A DNA stretch of 36,905 nucleotides from CAVPOO01 sp963707015 (GTDB taxonomy: Bacteria; Pseudomonadota; Gammaproteobacteria; Thiohalobacterales; Thiohalobacteraceae): the NCBI GenBank assembly GCA_963707015.1, contig CAVPOO010000018.1, positions 1 through 36,905 on the forward strand, given 5' to 3'. The notes beneath the pieces were generated by a model. It ran no database searches. It was not told the DNA's origin and saw only the letters and a program-made list of their open reading frames with translations. Position numbers and translations under genes: made by a program. This document shows positions 17,417 through 25,227 of this stretch, one piece after another; positions within the stretch are counted from its first letter, which is position 1, and each line of letters starts with the position of its first letter.

Positions 17417-18121
17417 TTACCCCGGGGAACGCTGATACAGCCTTGCCAGCCGCACGGGGTCTATCCCGAGGGCATAACCCAGGCGCAGGGCCCACATCAG
17501 CAGGACGGTGCGCAGGATGCCCGCCTGTTCCCAGCGCCGGCTGGACGTGACCAGTGTCTGTCTCAGGCACAGTGGCCGCCCGATGCGTTTCAGCGCCTGG
17601 CTGATCGCGATATCTTCCATGAGCGCGATAGACGGAAACCCGCCCACCTGCACGAAGGCCCTGCGTGTCACGAAGATGCCCTGATCACCGGTGGCAATGC
17701 CGGTAAGCCGGGAACGGATATTCATCATCGTCGCGATCATGCGAAAGGGCAAACCCCGCCCGGAGAGTGCCACATCAAACCGGCCCCATTGACGCCCGCT
17801 GTTGCTGATGGCATCGAGCAGCAACCGATCGGCGTCCGGAGGGATATGGCTATCCGCATGGAGAAACCAGAACACCCCCCCGCTTGCCACCCGCGCCCCC
17901 GCATTCATCTGCACACTGCGTCGGGCGCCTGTCTCGAGCACGCGGTCGGCGCGGCCCTCGATCTGGTCGGCCGTGCCATCCCCGCTGCCGCCGTCGATGA
18001 CGATGACTTCGTGCCCGCGCCTGCGTAACGCCTGCAATGCCTGGAGGCTCTCGCCAAGACATTCCGCCTCATTCAGAACCGGGATGATGATGGAAATCTG
18101 TCTGTCCGGCGGATGACTCAC
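17417..18121 (-). CDS. Family 2 glycosyltransferase, TIGR04283 type
   Basis: The protein has 234 residues. The GT2 core is seen as ISIIIPVLNEAECLGESLQA, VIVIDGGSGDGT (Asp-Gly-Gly-Ser binding UDP), RSVQMNAGARVASGG and FLHADSHIPP (the DxD-like metal site). MEDIAISQALKRIGRP includes the acceptor-side acidic residues. The C-terminal hydrophobic stretch (TVLLMWALRLGYALGI) may touch the membrane. It starts at GTG 18121, overlapping the aroG stop as GTGA, and ends 9 bp before the TIGR04282-type gene. These two families are regularly adjacent and probably act together on a small glycosylated product, whose identity I cannot state. Confidence 0.83.
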   Translation of the reverse strand: MSHPPDRQISIIIPVLNEAECLGESLQALQALRRRGHEVIVIDGGSGDGTADQIEGRADRVLETGARRSVQMNAGARVASGGVFWFLHADSHIPPDADRLLLDAISNSGRQWGRFDVALSGRGLPFRMIATMMNIRSRLTGIATGDQGIFVTRRAFVQVGGFPSIALMEDIAISQALKRIGRPLCLRQTLVTSSRRWEQAGILRTVLLMWALRLGYALGIDPVRLARLYQRSPG

Positions 18122-19200
18122 TGCGCAGCCGCGCGCGAGGCTCGGCTGCGACGTTGCTGCACCGCAGCGGCCAGGATCCTCACGAGTGTTTCACTGTCAT
18201 TCCAGCCAATACAGGCGTCCGTGATACTCTTGCCGTATTCCAGCGACTCCCCCGGGACGACATTCTGTCTGCCCGCCACCAGATGGCTCTCAATCATGGC
18301 ACCCATGATCTGCTCATTGCCCTGTGCGATCTGGGCCGCCACATCGCGGCCGACATCCATTTGCCGTTGGGGTTCCTTGCAGCTGTTGGCATGACTGAAA
18401 TCAACCATGATGCGTTCCGGCAGGTTGGCGCCGCGCAACGCCGCGGCCGCCTCCGCGATACTTGCGGCGTCATAGTTGGGCTGCTTTCCGCCGCGCAGGA
18501 TGATGTGGCAGTCCTCATTGCCGGCCGTTGAAAAGATCGCCGAGTGGCCGTCCTTGGTCAGTGACAGAAAACTGTGCGGATGCGAGGCGGCGCGAATCGC
18601 GTCGACTGCGACCGAGAGCGTACCGTCGGTTCCGTTTTTGAAACCCACCGGACAGGACAGCCCCGATGCCAGTTCCCGATGCACCTGGCTCTCGGTCGTC
18701 CGCGCGCCAATGGCGCCCCAGCTGACGAGTTCTGCGACGTACTGCGGGCTGACCAGATCCAGAAACTCGCTCCCCGCCGGAACCTGCATTTCATTGAGAT
18801 CGATCAGCAGTTTGCGGGCGATACGCAAGCCCTTGTTGATTTCGAAGCTGCCGTCGAGCTGCGGGTCGTTGATCAGCCCCTTCCAGCCCACGGTGGTGCG
18901 GGGTTTCTCGAAATACACCCGCATGACGATCAGCAGATCCCGCTCCAGTTCGATGCGCAGCTGTTTGAGCCGGCTGGCGTAATCCAGCGCTGCCTGCGGA
19001 TCGTGTATCGAGCAGGGCCCGACGACCACCAGCACCCGGTCATCCTCACCCGCCAGGATGCGGTGTATCGCCGCACGGGTCTCGATCGTCGTCTGTGCCG
19101 CGGCAGCCGTCACTGGAATCTCCTCGCGCACACGCGCCGGGGAAACCACCTCCCGGATCTCGACAATTCGCAGGTCGTCAGTGTTCCTGGTTTCGCTCAT
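18118..19200 (-). CDS. aroG: 3-deoxy-7-phosphoheptulonate (DAHP) synthase, class I alpha
   Basis: This 360-residue enzyme condenses phosphoenolpyruvate and erythrose 4-phosphate as the first step of aromatic amino acid synthesis. VVGPCSIHDPQAALDYA holds the metal-binding Cys and the PEP site. MRVYFEKPRTTVGWKGLIND, GARTTESQVHRELASGLSCP, GFKNGTDG and VDFSHANSCKE are invariant segments of the AroF/G/H family. Which amino acid inhibits it cannot be read with certainty, so the symbol stands for the family. ATG 19200 gives a normal length; no good Shine-Dalgarno site is present. The stop overlaps the next gene's GTG. Confidence 0.94.
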   Translation of the reverse strand: MSETRNTDDLRIVEIREVVSPARVREEIPVTAAAAQTTIETRAAIHRILAGEDDRVLVVVGPCSIHDPQAALDYASRLKQLRIELERDLLIVMRVYFEKPRTTVGWKGLINDPQLDGSFEINKGLRIARKLLIDLNEMQVPAGSEFLDLVSPQYVAELVSWGAIGARTTESQVHRELASGLSCPVGFKNGTDGTLSVAVDAIRAASHPHSFLSLTKDGHSAIFSTAGNEDCHIILRGGKQPNYDAASIAEAAAALRGANLPERIMVDFSHANSCKEPQRQMDVGRDVAAQIAQGNEQIMGAMIESHLVAGRQNVVPGESLEYGKSITDACIGWNDSETLVRILAAAVQQRRSRASRAAAQ

Positions 19201-19348
19201 TCGTCGGGTTACTCGGGGACCGGCGCCGGCGCCAGGAAATCTGGCACAGGATCAGTGTCATTACCGGACGACCGCGTATGCGGCCAACAGCGGGAATCTA
19301 CGTGGAGGGGACCTGTCGTCGGAACGTGCCGGCCCGACCCGTTATTGT

Positions 19349-19425
<77 letters not shown>

Positions 19426-19660
19426 TACAGTAAAAAGGCACAACCCCCACTCGGCGGTAAAGGCACGCCATGATAGCGCATTGCGGGTTGAGGAGGAACC
19501 TTGCCGTCGGAAACTGGAAGTCAGGCGCCAGAATACGGACTGATGAAAAGCGGGGTTCCGCGACGTTGCAGAGTCTTTGAAGTCCGTCAGTGCGGCGCAC
19601 TGTATCGTGTTGAGGGCGCCGGAAATCCGCGCGTGAATCTGACGCGTGGATTCTGTGTTC

Positions 19661-20017
19661 TCAGCGTCTCAGAATCTTCAGCACGTCTTCCAGTTCGGTA
19701 CGCATCTGTCGCATGATCTGCTGGCTTTGGGAGACATCCTCTTTCGCCTCTTCACCGGAAAGCCGTTGCCGCGCGCCACCAATCGTAAACCCCTCCTCGT
19801 ACAACAGGCTGCGAATCTGGCGAATCATAATGACGTCGTGACGCTGATAGTAGCGCCGGTTGCCACGACGCTTGACCGGTTTGAGCTGCGGAAACTCCTG
19901 CTCCCAATAGCGCAAAACATGCGGTTTTACCCCGCAGAGTTCGCTGACCTCGCCAATTGTAAAGTAGCGTTTGCCCGGAATAGCGGGCAAGACGTTGTTA
20001 TTGCTCGCTTCCAGCAT
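19661..20017 (-). CDS. MerR-family transcriptional regulator (ihfA-linked type)
   Basis: The protein has 118 residues. The N-terminal winged helix-turn-helix is seen as YFTIGEVSELCGVKPHVLRY, followed by WEQEFPQLKP and the basic wing GNRRYYQRHDV. A coiled-coil segment (SQSQQIMRQMRTELEDVL) at the C-terminus should make the dimer. No metal-binding Cys cluster is present, so it is not a metal sensor. This is the regulator commonly annotated next to ihfA and tRNA-Pro; its target is not known. It overlaps the ihfA end by 20 bp. Confidence 0.9.
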   Translation of the reverse strand: MLEASNNNVLPAIPGKRYFTIGEVSELCGVKPHVLRYWEQEFPQLKPVKRRGNRRYYQRHDVIMIRQIRSLLYEEGFTIGGARQRLSGEEAKEDVSQSQQIMRQMRTELEDVLKILRR

Positions 20018-20297
20018 ACGCTTCTACCCGTGACTTGAGTTTTTGTCCCGGACGGAACGTGACCACACGCCGTGCGGAAATCGGAATTTCCTCACCGGTC
20101 TTAGGATTACGGCCCGGACGCTGATTCTTGTCTCGCAGGTCGAAATTCCCGAAGCCGGACAACTTCACCTGATTTCCGTGTTCCAGCGCGGCGCGTATTT
20201 CTTCAAAAAACAACTCGACCAGCTCTTTCGCTTCCCGCTTGTTCAGTCCAAGTTCTTCAAAAAGCTTTTCTGCCAGCTCGGCCTTCGTGAGCGCCAT
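19998..20297 (-). CDS. ihfA: Integration host factor, alpha subunit
   Basis: This 99-residue DNA-bending protein works as a heterodimer with IhfB. MALTKAELAEKLFEELGLNK and FFEEIRAALEHG form the helical body. KLSGFGNFDLRDKNQRPGRN with PKTGEEIPISARRVVTFRPG are the beta arms, which contain the intercalating Pro. It starts 3 bp after the pheT stop, the usual pheST-ihfA arrangement, and overlaps the merR-like gene. Confidence 0.97.
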   Translation of the reverse strand: MALTKAELAEKLFEELGLNKREAKELVELFFEEIRAALEHGNQVKLSGFGNFDLRDKNQRPGRNPKTGEEIPISARRVVTFRPGQKLKSRVEAYAGSEQ

Positions 20298-20300
20298 AAT

Positions 20301-22679
20301 TTAATCTCTCAAGGTAGCCCCAAGTTCTTTTTCCAGAGACGCTGTCACCCGCGCGATGACTCCGTCTACATCCTCGTCAGTAAGTGTGCGTGAAGAATCC
20401 TGTAATATCAAGCCAAAGGCGATACTTTTTCGTCCCGTTTCTATTCCTTGTCCCTGATAGACGTCGAACACCCGAAGCTCACGCAACCAGTCCCCGCCGG
20501 CAGCAAGCACCGTCGTCCGGACTGTCCGGGCTGAAACCGCCTGATCGACGACAATCGCGATATCCCGCCGAACCGAGGGAAACCTGGACAGTTCATGAAA
20601 CTTCGGTTCGATTCCACGCTCGATTGCCGCCATTTCAATTTCGAAAAGCACGGTTTCATCGCCTATTTCCAGCGTCTTGGCCAACTCGGGATGCAGATTG
20701 CCGAGCCAGCCAACCGGCCGGTCATCGCAGAAGATCCGTGCAGCACGCCCCGGATGCAGCGCCGGGTGTGTCCCTGCCTTAAAGCTGAAGGCATTCCGCC
20801 GACCGCCCAGTGCCAGCAGTGCTTCGAGGTCGCCCTTCACGTCGTAGAAATCCGCCGGTCGCTGCGGCAGCCCCCATTGCTCGGGATACAAACTGCCACA
20901 CACCACGACAGATAACACATTGTCTTGTTTATATTCAGTGCCATGCGCTATAAACCTAAGGCCTTTCTCGAAGATTCGAACCCGTTTCTGCTGACGACTC
21001 TGGTTGTACTGCAACGTACCCAGAAGCCCCGGCCAGAGACTGGTTCGCATGACCGACATCTCCGAGGAAATCGGGTTACTGAGACATACCGCGTGAGCCT
21101 CGGGATCGACGCGTGACTGGATCTGGGGGTCAACGAAACTGTACGTGATGGCTTCCTGGTATCCGCGATCGACCAGCGTTTCACTGATTCGCTCAGCGGC
21201 GACCCTGGCCTCCGGCTGCGGGACCATGGAGCGATGGCCCGAAGGCAGTGAACTCGGAATGCGGTCGTAGCCGTGGACCCGCCCCAGCTCTTCGATCAGA
21301 TCCGTCTCTATCGAAAGATCGAAACGAAACGTCGGTGGCACCACAGCCCAGCCTTCGTCGGAAGACTCCACCTGTGTTCCCAGCCGCAGCAGGATGTCGA
21401 CGACCTCCTCGTCCTGCAGGTCTATGCCCAGCAAACGCCGCAGCCGCGTTCGGCGCAGCGGAATGGGCGTGACCTGAGGAATCCGGGCGGCATCGCTGAT
21501 ATCGATGACGGGTCCGGCCTCGCCACCGACCAGACTCAGCAGCAACTGTGTCGCCCGCTCGATGGCCCGGAACTGCAGTCCCGGATCCACACCTCGCTCG
21601 AAGCGGTGCGACGAATCTGTCTGCAATCCGTAGCGACGCGCACGACCCGCGATTGCGTCGGGAGTGAAGAACGCACACTCGAGGAACAGGGATTGCGTGG
21701 CATCCGACACGCCGGAATTCTCGCCGCCCATGATGCCGGCCAGCGCCAGCGCCTTGCCGGCATCGGTAATCAGAAGCGTATCCACATCGAGTTCTAGCGC
21801 ACGACCGTCCAGCAGGACCAGCGTCTCTTCGCTGCGCGCCATCCGCACGCTGATGCCGCCCTCGAGGCGATCCAGGTCGAAGGCATGCATGGGTTGACCC
21901 AGCTCGAGGAGCACATAGTTCGTTACATCGATGACCGGCCCCAGGCTGCGAATGCCGCTGCGCCGCAGCTTCTCCTGCATCCATAAAGGCGTTTTCGCCG
22001 TTGTGTCGACGCCCGCGATGACGCGGCCAAGATAGCGGGGACATGCCTCGGATACCGCGACAGTCACCGGAAAGCTGTCCGCAATGGATGCTGTGACAGG
22101 CTGTATGTCGGGACCCGTCACCGGCAAACGGTTGAGTACACCAACCTCGCGCGCAATCCCCGCAATCCCCAGACAGTCACCCCGATTGGGTGTCAGGTCC
22201 ACATCCATCACCACATCATCAAGCGCCAGGTAGTCGCGAATATCATTGCCGACCGGCGCATCCGACGGAAGCTCCATCAGACCCTCAGCGGCTTCCGACA
22301 GCCCAAGCTCCCGGGCGGAACACAACATGCCGAACGACTCCACGCCGCGCAGGCTGGCTCGTTTGATCTTGAAGCCCCCGGGCAGCACGGCGCCCACCCG
22401 AGCCGTTGGCGCGCGCATGCCGGCATAAACATTGGGCGCCCCGCATACGATCTGCAGCGGCTCCGGCTGCGCCACATCGACACGGCACACGCGCAGCCTG
22501 GCTGCATCCGGGTGGGGATTGACCTCCAGCACCTCGCCCACCACCACGCCACTGAACTCGCCAGCGACCGGCGCGAGCGAATCCACCTCCAGCCCGGCCA
22601 TGGTCAACTGTTCGGCGAGCTGGTCCGTTGTAATGGGTGGGTCGACCCACTCGCGCAGCCATTGTTCGCTGAATTTCAT
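20301..22679 (-). CDS. pheT: Phenylalanyl-tRNA synthetase beta subunit
   Basis: This 792-residue subunit forms the (alpha-beta)2 enzyme with PheS. MKFSEQWLREWVDPPIT is the family start. A tRNA-binding EMAP-like domain lies at ~40-150 (PDAARLRVCRVDVAQPEPLQ), the B3/B4 editing domain at ~210-370 (VTNYVLLELGQPMHAFD), the B5 domain follows, and the C-terminal anticodon-binding FDX domain ends with VDGVIARVTASLEKELG. The length is typical (Escherichia coli 795). ATG 22679 is used. A 124-bp gap with a large inverted repeat separates it from pheS, wider than usual within this operon. Confidence 0.97.
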   Translation of the reverse strand: MKFSEQWLREWVDPPITTDQLAEQLTMAGLEVDSLAPVAGEFSGVVVGEVLEVNPHPDAARLRVCRVDVAQPEPLQIVCGAPNVYAGMRAPTARVGAVLPGGFKIKRASLRGVESFGMLCSARELGLSEAAEGLMELPSDAPVGNDIRDYLALDDVVMDVDLTPNRGDCLGIAGIAREVGVLNRLPVTGPDIQPVTASIADSFPVTVAVSEACPRYLGRVIAGVDTTAKTPLWMQEKLRRSGIRSLGPVIDVTNYVLLELGQPMHAFDLDRLEGGISVRMARSEETLVLLDGRALELDVDTLLITDAGKALALAGIMGGENSGVSDATQSLFLECAFFTPDAIAGRARRYGLQTDSSHRFERGVDPGLQFRAIERATQLLLSLVGGEAGPVIDISDAARIPQVTPIPLRRTRLRRLLGIDLQDEEVVDILLRLGTQVESSDEGWAVVPPTFRFDLSIETDLIEELGRVHGYDRIPSSLPSGHRSMVPQPEARVAAERISETLVDRGYQEAITYSFVDPQIQSRVDPEAHAVCLSNPISSEMSVMRTSLWPGLLGTLQYNQSRQQKRVRIFEKGLRFIAHGTEYKQDNVLSVVVCGSLYPEQWGLPQRPADFYDVKGDLEALLALGGRRNAFSFKAGTHPALHPGRAARIFCDDRPVGWLGNLHPELAKTLEIGDETVLFEIEMAAIERGIEPKFHELSRFPSVRRDIAIVVDQAVSARTVRTTVLAAGGDWLRELRVFDVYQGQGIETGRKSIAFGLILQDSSRTLTDEDVDGVIARVTASLEKELGATLRD

Positions 22680-22699
22680 TACGCTTCACATGGAAGAGG

Positions 22700-22785
22700 A
22701 AAGATAACAGATAAGGGAAAAAAGCAGCGTAACGCTCCTGGCCTGTCGCCCGCGACCGGCCTCTTCTCACTTATCTTTTATCTTT
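22700..22785. repeat. Inverted heptad repeat in the pheS-pheT spacer
   Basis: AAAGATAACAGATAAG (22700-22715) matches the reverse complement of 22770-22785 at 15 of 16 positions. Both arms show 7-bp periodicity (AAAGATA, ACAGATA; CTTATCT, TTTATCT). The 54-base loop is GC-rich. It is transcribed within the pheST message and could fold into a hairpin before pheT. Confidence 0.82.
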
Positions 22786-22803
22786 GCTCCCGCATCTGCC
22801 CGG

Positions 22804-23856
22804 TTACCTGAACTGCTCGAGGAACCTCAAATCATTCTCGAAGAACAGCCGCAGATCGTTCACGCCATAGCGCAACATCGCCAGTCGTTCTACCCCCATA
22901 CCAAATGCGAACCCGGTGTACGCTTCGCTGTCGATGCCGACGTGCTCAAATACGCTGGGATGCACCATTCCGCAGCCAAGCACCTCCAGCCAGCCGGAGT
23001 TACCGCAGACGCGGCAGCCGTCACCGCCGCAGATGACACACTGCATGTCGACCTCGGCCGAGGGTTCCGTAAACGGGAAGTAGGATGGCCGAAAACGAAC
23101 ACCCAGATCCCGCTCGAAGAAATTCCGCAGGAACTCATCCAGCGTGCCTTTCAGGTCTGCAAAGCTCGCCGCTTCGTCAACCAGCAGACCTTCCACCTGA
23201 TGAAACATCGGTGTGTGCGTCAGATCCGAGTCGCAGCGATAAACACGACCGGGCGCGATAATGCGCAGCGGCGGCTTACGCGACTCCATGACACGAATCT
23301 GGACGGGCGAGGTATGCGTGCGCAAGACCCGGTGCTCGTCAAAATAGAAGGTATCATGCATGGCACGCGCCGGATGATGCGGCGGGATATTCAGTGCCTC
23401 GAAGTTGTGGTAGTCGTCCTCGATTTCCGGACCTTCGGCGACTTCATACCCGAGGTGGGCAAAGAGTCTTTCAATGCGCATCAAGGTGCGGGTAACCGGA
23501 TGCAGGCCGCCGGGCGATTGACCGCGCCCCGCGAGGGTAACGTCGATTGCCTCCTCCGCCAGCCGCCGCTCCAGTTCCGCTGCCTGCAGCCTTGAACGCC
23601 GGGCGTCCAGTTGTCCCTGGACATCCTGTTTGGCACGGTTGATGATCTGCCCGGCCTCGCGACGGGTCTGAGCGGGCAGTTTTCCGAGCTGTTTCAACTC
23701 CTCGGTCAGCAGCCCCTTCTTGCCGAGGTACTGCACCCGAATCTCGTCCAGCGCCTGCAGGTCAACGGCATTGGCAATGACCGATTCTGCCTCGCTGACC
23801 AGCTGTTCGATACGTTCCTGCACTGTGGCTTGATATCCGGCTATGTTGCTCTGCAC
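22804..23856 (-). CDS. pheS: Phenylalanyl-tRNA synthetase alpha subunit
   Basis: This catalytic subunit has 350 residues. The N-terminal coiled coil (IEQLVSEAESVIANAVDL to ELKQLGKLPAQTRREAG) contacts tRNA-Phe. The class II core has HPVTRTLMRIERLFAHLGYE, NIPPHHPARAMHDTFYF, LRTHTSPVQIRVM and FRPSYFPFTEPSAEVDM, with GMGVERLAMLRYG as motif 3. The start is GTG 23856. A terminator-like hairpin lies about 80 bp upstream, between rplT and pheS, and may attenuate transcription into pheST. Confidence 0.97.
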   Translation of the reverse strand: MQSNIAGYQATVQERIEQLVSEAESVIANAVDLQALDEIRVQYLGKKGLLTEELKQLGKLPAQTRREAGQIINRAKQDVQGQLDARRSRLQAAELERRLAEEAIDVTLAGRGQSPGGLHPVTRTLMRIERLFAHLGYEVAEGPEIEDDYHNFEALNIPPHHPARAMHDTFYFDEHRVLRTHTSPVQIRVMESRKPPLRIIAPGRVYRCDSDLTHTPMFHQVEGLLVDEAASFADLKGTLDEFLRNFFERDLGVRFRPSYFPFTEPSAEVDMQCVICGGDGCRVCGNSGWLEVLGCGMVHPSVFEHVGIDSEAYTGFAFGMGVERLAMLRYGVNDLRLFFENDLRFLEQFR

Positions 23857-23936
23857 GCTGCGCCCGCGGGCGACTGACCCTCACCGCCCGCGCGGTATGC
23901 GCCAGGGACCGGTTGTGCAGAGCCCACCCTCGACCA

Positions 23937-23969
23937 TAAAGAAAGGGGAAAGCCCTGCCAGCCTTCCCC
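23937..23969 (-). terminator. Intrinsic terminator or attenuator between rplT and pheS
   Basis: On the minus strand GGGGAAGGC-TGGCAG-(G)GCTTTCCCC forms a 9-bp stem (one G-T pair) followed by TTTCTTTAT. A second hairpin, CATCAGTG/CACTGATG (23988-23995 with 24010-24017), precedes it directly after the rplT stop. In Escherichia coli this spacer holds an attenuator with a Phe-rich leader peptide; no such peptide is evident here. Confidence 0.8.
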
Positions 23970-24027
23970 TTGCTTCGACATCTCATACATCAGTGGACAG
24001 TTAACCGTGCACTGATGGTTATCGCGG

Positions 24028-24387
24028 TTAAGCCGCCAGACTGGCCTTGGCCTGCTCTGCAATCGCTGCAAATGCAGCCTTGTCAAATACCGCCAGATCC
24101 GCCAGCACCTTACGGTCGATCTCAATACCTCCCCGGTTCAATCCGTTGATAAGGCGGCTGTAGGAGAGACCATTCTCCCGCGCCGCCGCATTGATCCGCG
24201 CGATCCACAAGCCCCGGAACTGACGTTTCCGCTGGCGGCGATCACGGTAGGCATATTGCCCGGCCTTGATAACGGCCTGCTTTGCAACCCGATAGACCTT
24301 GCGCCGGGCACCATAATAGCCCTTCGCTTTGTCCAGTACCTTCTTGTGCCGTGCGTGCGCGACGACACCCCGTTTGACCCGTGCCAT
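24028..24387 (-). CDS. rplT: Large-subunit ribosomal protein L20
   Basis: This basic protein has 119 residues and is needed early in 50S assembly. MARVKRGVVAHARHKKVLDK starts it, followed by AKGYYGARRKVYRVAKQAV and RQRKRQFRGLWIARINAAAR, all typical of L20. GAGG lies 10 bp before ATG 24387. It follows rpmI by 20 bp in the thrS-infC-rpmI-rplT operon. In Escherichia coli L20 represses rpmI-rplT translation; the leader here looks different (see the inverted repeat at 24634-24700). Confidence 0.98.
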   Translation of the reverse strand: MARVKRGVVAHARHKKVLDKAKGYYGARRKVYRVAKQAVIKAGQYAYRDRRQRKRQFRGLWIARINAAARENGLSYSRLINGLNRGGIEIDRKVLADLAVFDKAAFAAIAEQAKASLAA

Positions 24388-24407
24388 ATCCGATTACCTC
24401 ACTGAAA

Positions 24408-24602
24408 CTAATTAGGGAGCATCCGCCGCACAGCCGCGACGTCGGCATCATGAATCCTTGCGGGACTGCCCAACTGGCGTTTCCGCTTGCTGCTCTTCTT
24501 GGTAAGGATATGGCGCAGGTGCGACTGCGTGCGTTTGAAACGGCCGTTAGCCGTTCGTTTGAACCGCTTTGCCGCACCACGATTTGTCTTTAGCTTTGGC
24601 AT
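24408..24602 (-). CDS. rpmI: Large-subunit ribosomal protein L35
   Basis: The gene encodes 64 residues, MPKLKTNRGAAKRFKRTANG onward, with the basic HILTKKSSKRKRQLG segment typical of L35. ATG 24602 is chosen by family length. A longer open frame upstream runs through the intergenic hairpin and has no family similarity. Confidence 0.97.
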   Translation of the reverse strand: MPKLKTNRGAAKRFKRTANGRFKRTQSHLRHILTKKSSKRKRQLGSPARIHDADVAAVRRMLPN

Positions 24603-24633
24603 TGTCCTGACTCCGTATTCATTGAATTCCGGT

Positions 24634-24700
24634 GAGGGGTGAGGAGTCAGGAGTGGGGGAATTATCACGCTCATTCCCGACTCCTGACTCCTCACCCCTC
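24634..24700. repeat. Perfect 21-bp inverted heptad repeat between infC and rpmI
   Basis: Bases 24634-24654 and 24680-24700 are perfect reverse complements over 21 bp with a 25-base loop. The arms are made of 7-bp units (GAGGGGT, GAGGAGT, CAGGAGT on the plus strand). It begins six bases after the infC stop and ends about 30 bases before rpmI, so any transcript of the operon would carry a very stable hairpin here. No T-run follows, so it is not an ordinary terminator. Confidence 0.93.
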
Positions 24701-24705
24701 GCCCC

Positions 24706-25224
24706 TTACTTCTTGGGAGACAGCACCATGACCATCTGACGACCCTCCATCCGTGGAAACTGTTCGACGACACCGTACGGTGCAAGGTCATCTTCGACCC
24801 GCTTGAGCAGGTCTCGTCCCAGTTCCTGGTGCGCCATCTCGCGGCCGCGGAACCTCAGGGTCACCTTGACCCTGTCCCCGTCATTCAGGAAACGTACCAG
24901 GTTGCGGAGTTTTACCTGATAATCTCCTATATCAGTGCCAGGCCGGAATTTAATCTCCTTGACCTGCACCTGTTTCTGTTTCTTGCGAGCCGACTGCAGC
25001 CGCTTGTTCTGTTCGAAGCGAAACTTGCCGTAGTCCATCACCCGGCACACCGGCGGCTCTGCCTGCGGTGCAATTTCGACCAGATCGAGGTCGGCCTGTC
25101 GCGCCATATCGAGTGCTTCCTCGATAGGAATAACGCCAACCTGCTCCCCATCCTTTCCTACCACCCGCACCTGGGGAGCCAGAATTCGCTCGTTAACGCG
25201 GTACTTCTCTTTTACAGCAGAGAT
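24706..25224 (-). CDS. infC: Translation initiation factor IF-3, starting with ATC
   Basis: The protein has 172 residues. The N-domain starts VKEKYRVNERILAPQVRVV, followed by GVIPIEEALDMARQADLDLV and the linker CRVMDYGKFRFEQNKR. The C-domain has KEIKFRPGTDIGDYQVKL and GDRVKVTLRFRGREMAHQEL. No ATG, GTG or TTG lies between the thrS stop and residue 19. The in-frame codon ATC (25222-25224) has GGAGGG 7 bp upstream and stands 3 bp after the thrS stop. This parallels Escherichia coli infC, which uses AUU so that IF-3 represses its own synthesis. A GTG at 25170 would remove conserved residues. Confidence 0.92.
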   Translation of the reverse strand: MSAVKEKYRVNERILAPQVRVVGKDGEQVGVIPIEEALDMARQADLDLVEIAPQAEPPVCRVMDYGKFRFEQNKRLQSARKKQKQVQVKEIKFRPGTDIGDYQVKLRNLVRFLNDGDRVKVTLRFRGREMAHQELGRDLLKRVEDDLAPYGVVEQFPRMEGRQMVMVLSPKK

Positions 25225-25227
25225 GTG

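Noticed and set aside
19495..19560. Further heptad repeat near tRNA-Pro
   Set aside because: A weak 7-bp rhythm is visible (GGAAACT, GGAAGTC, AGAATAC) but it is too irregular to call.
21193..22044. 283-codon open frame within pheT
   Set aside because: It is an out-of-frame shadow of pheT in GC-rich DNA; pheT is clearly the coding frame.
25170..25172. GTG as infC start
   Set aside because: It removes the conserved N-terminal residues (YRVNERILAPQ), and a Shine-Dalgarno site points to ATC 25224.
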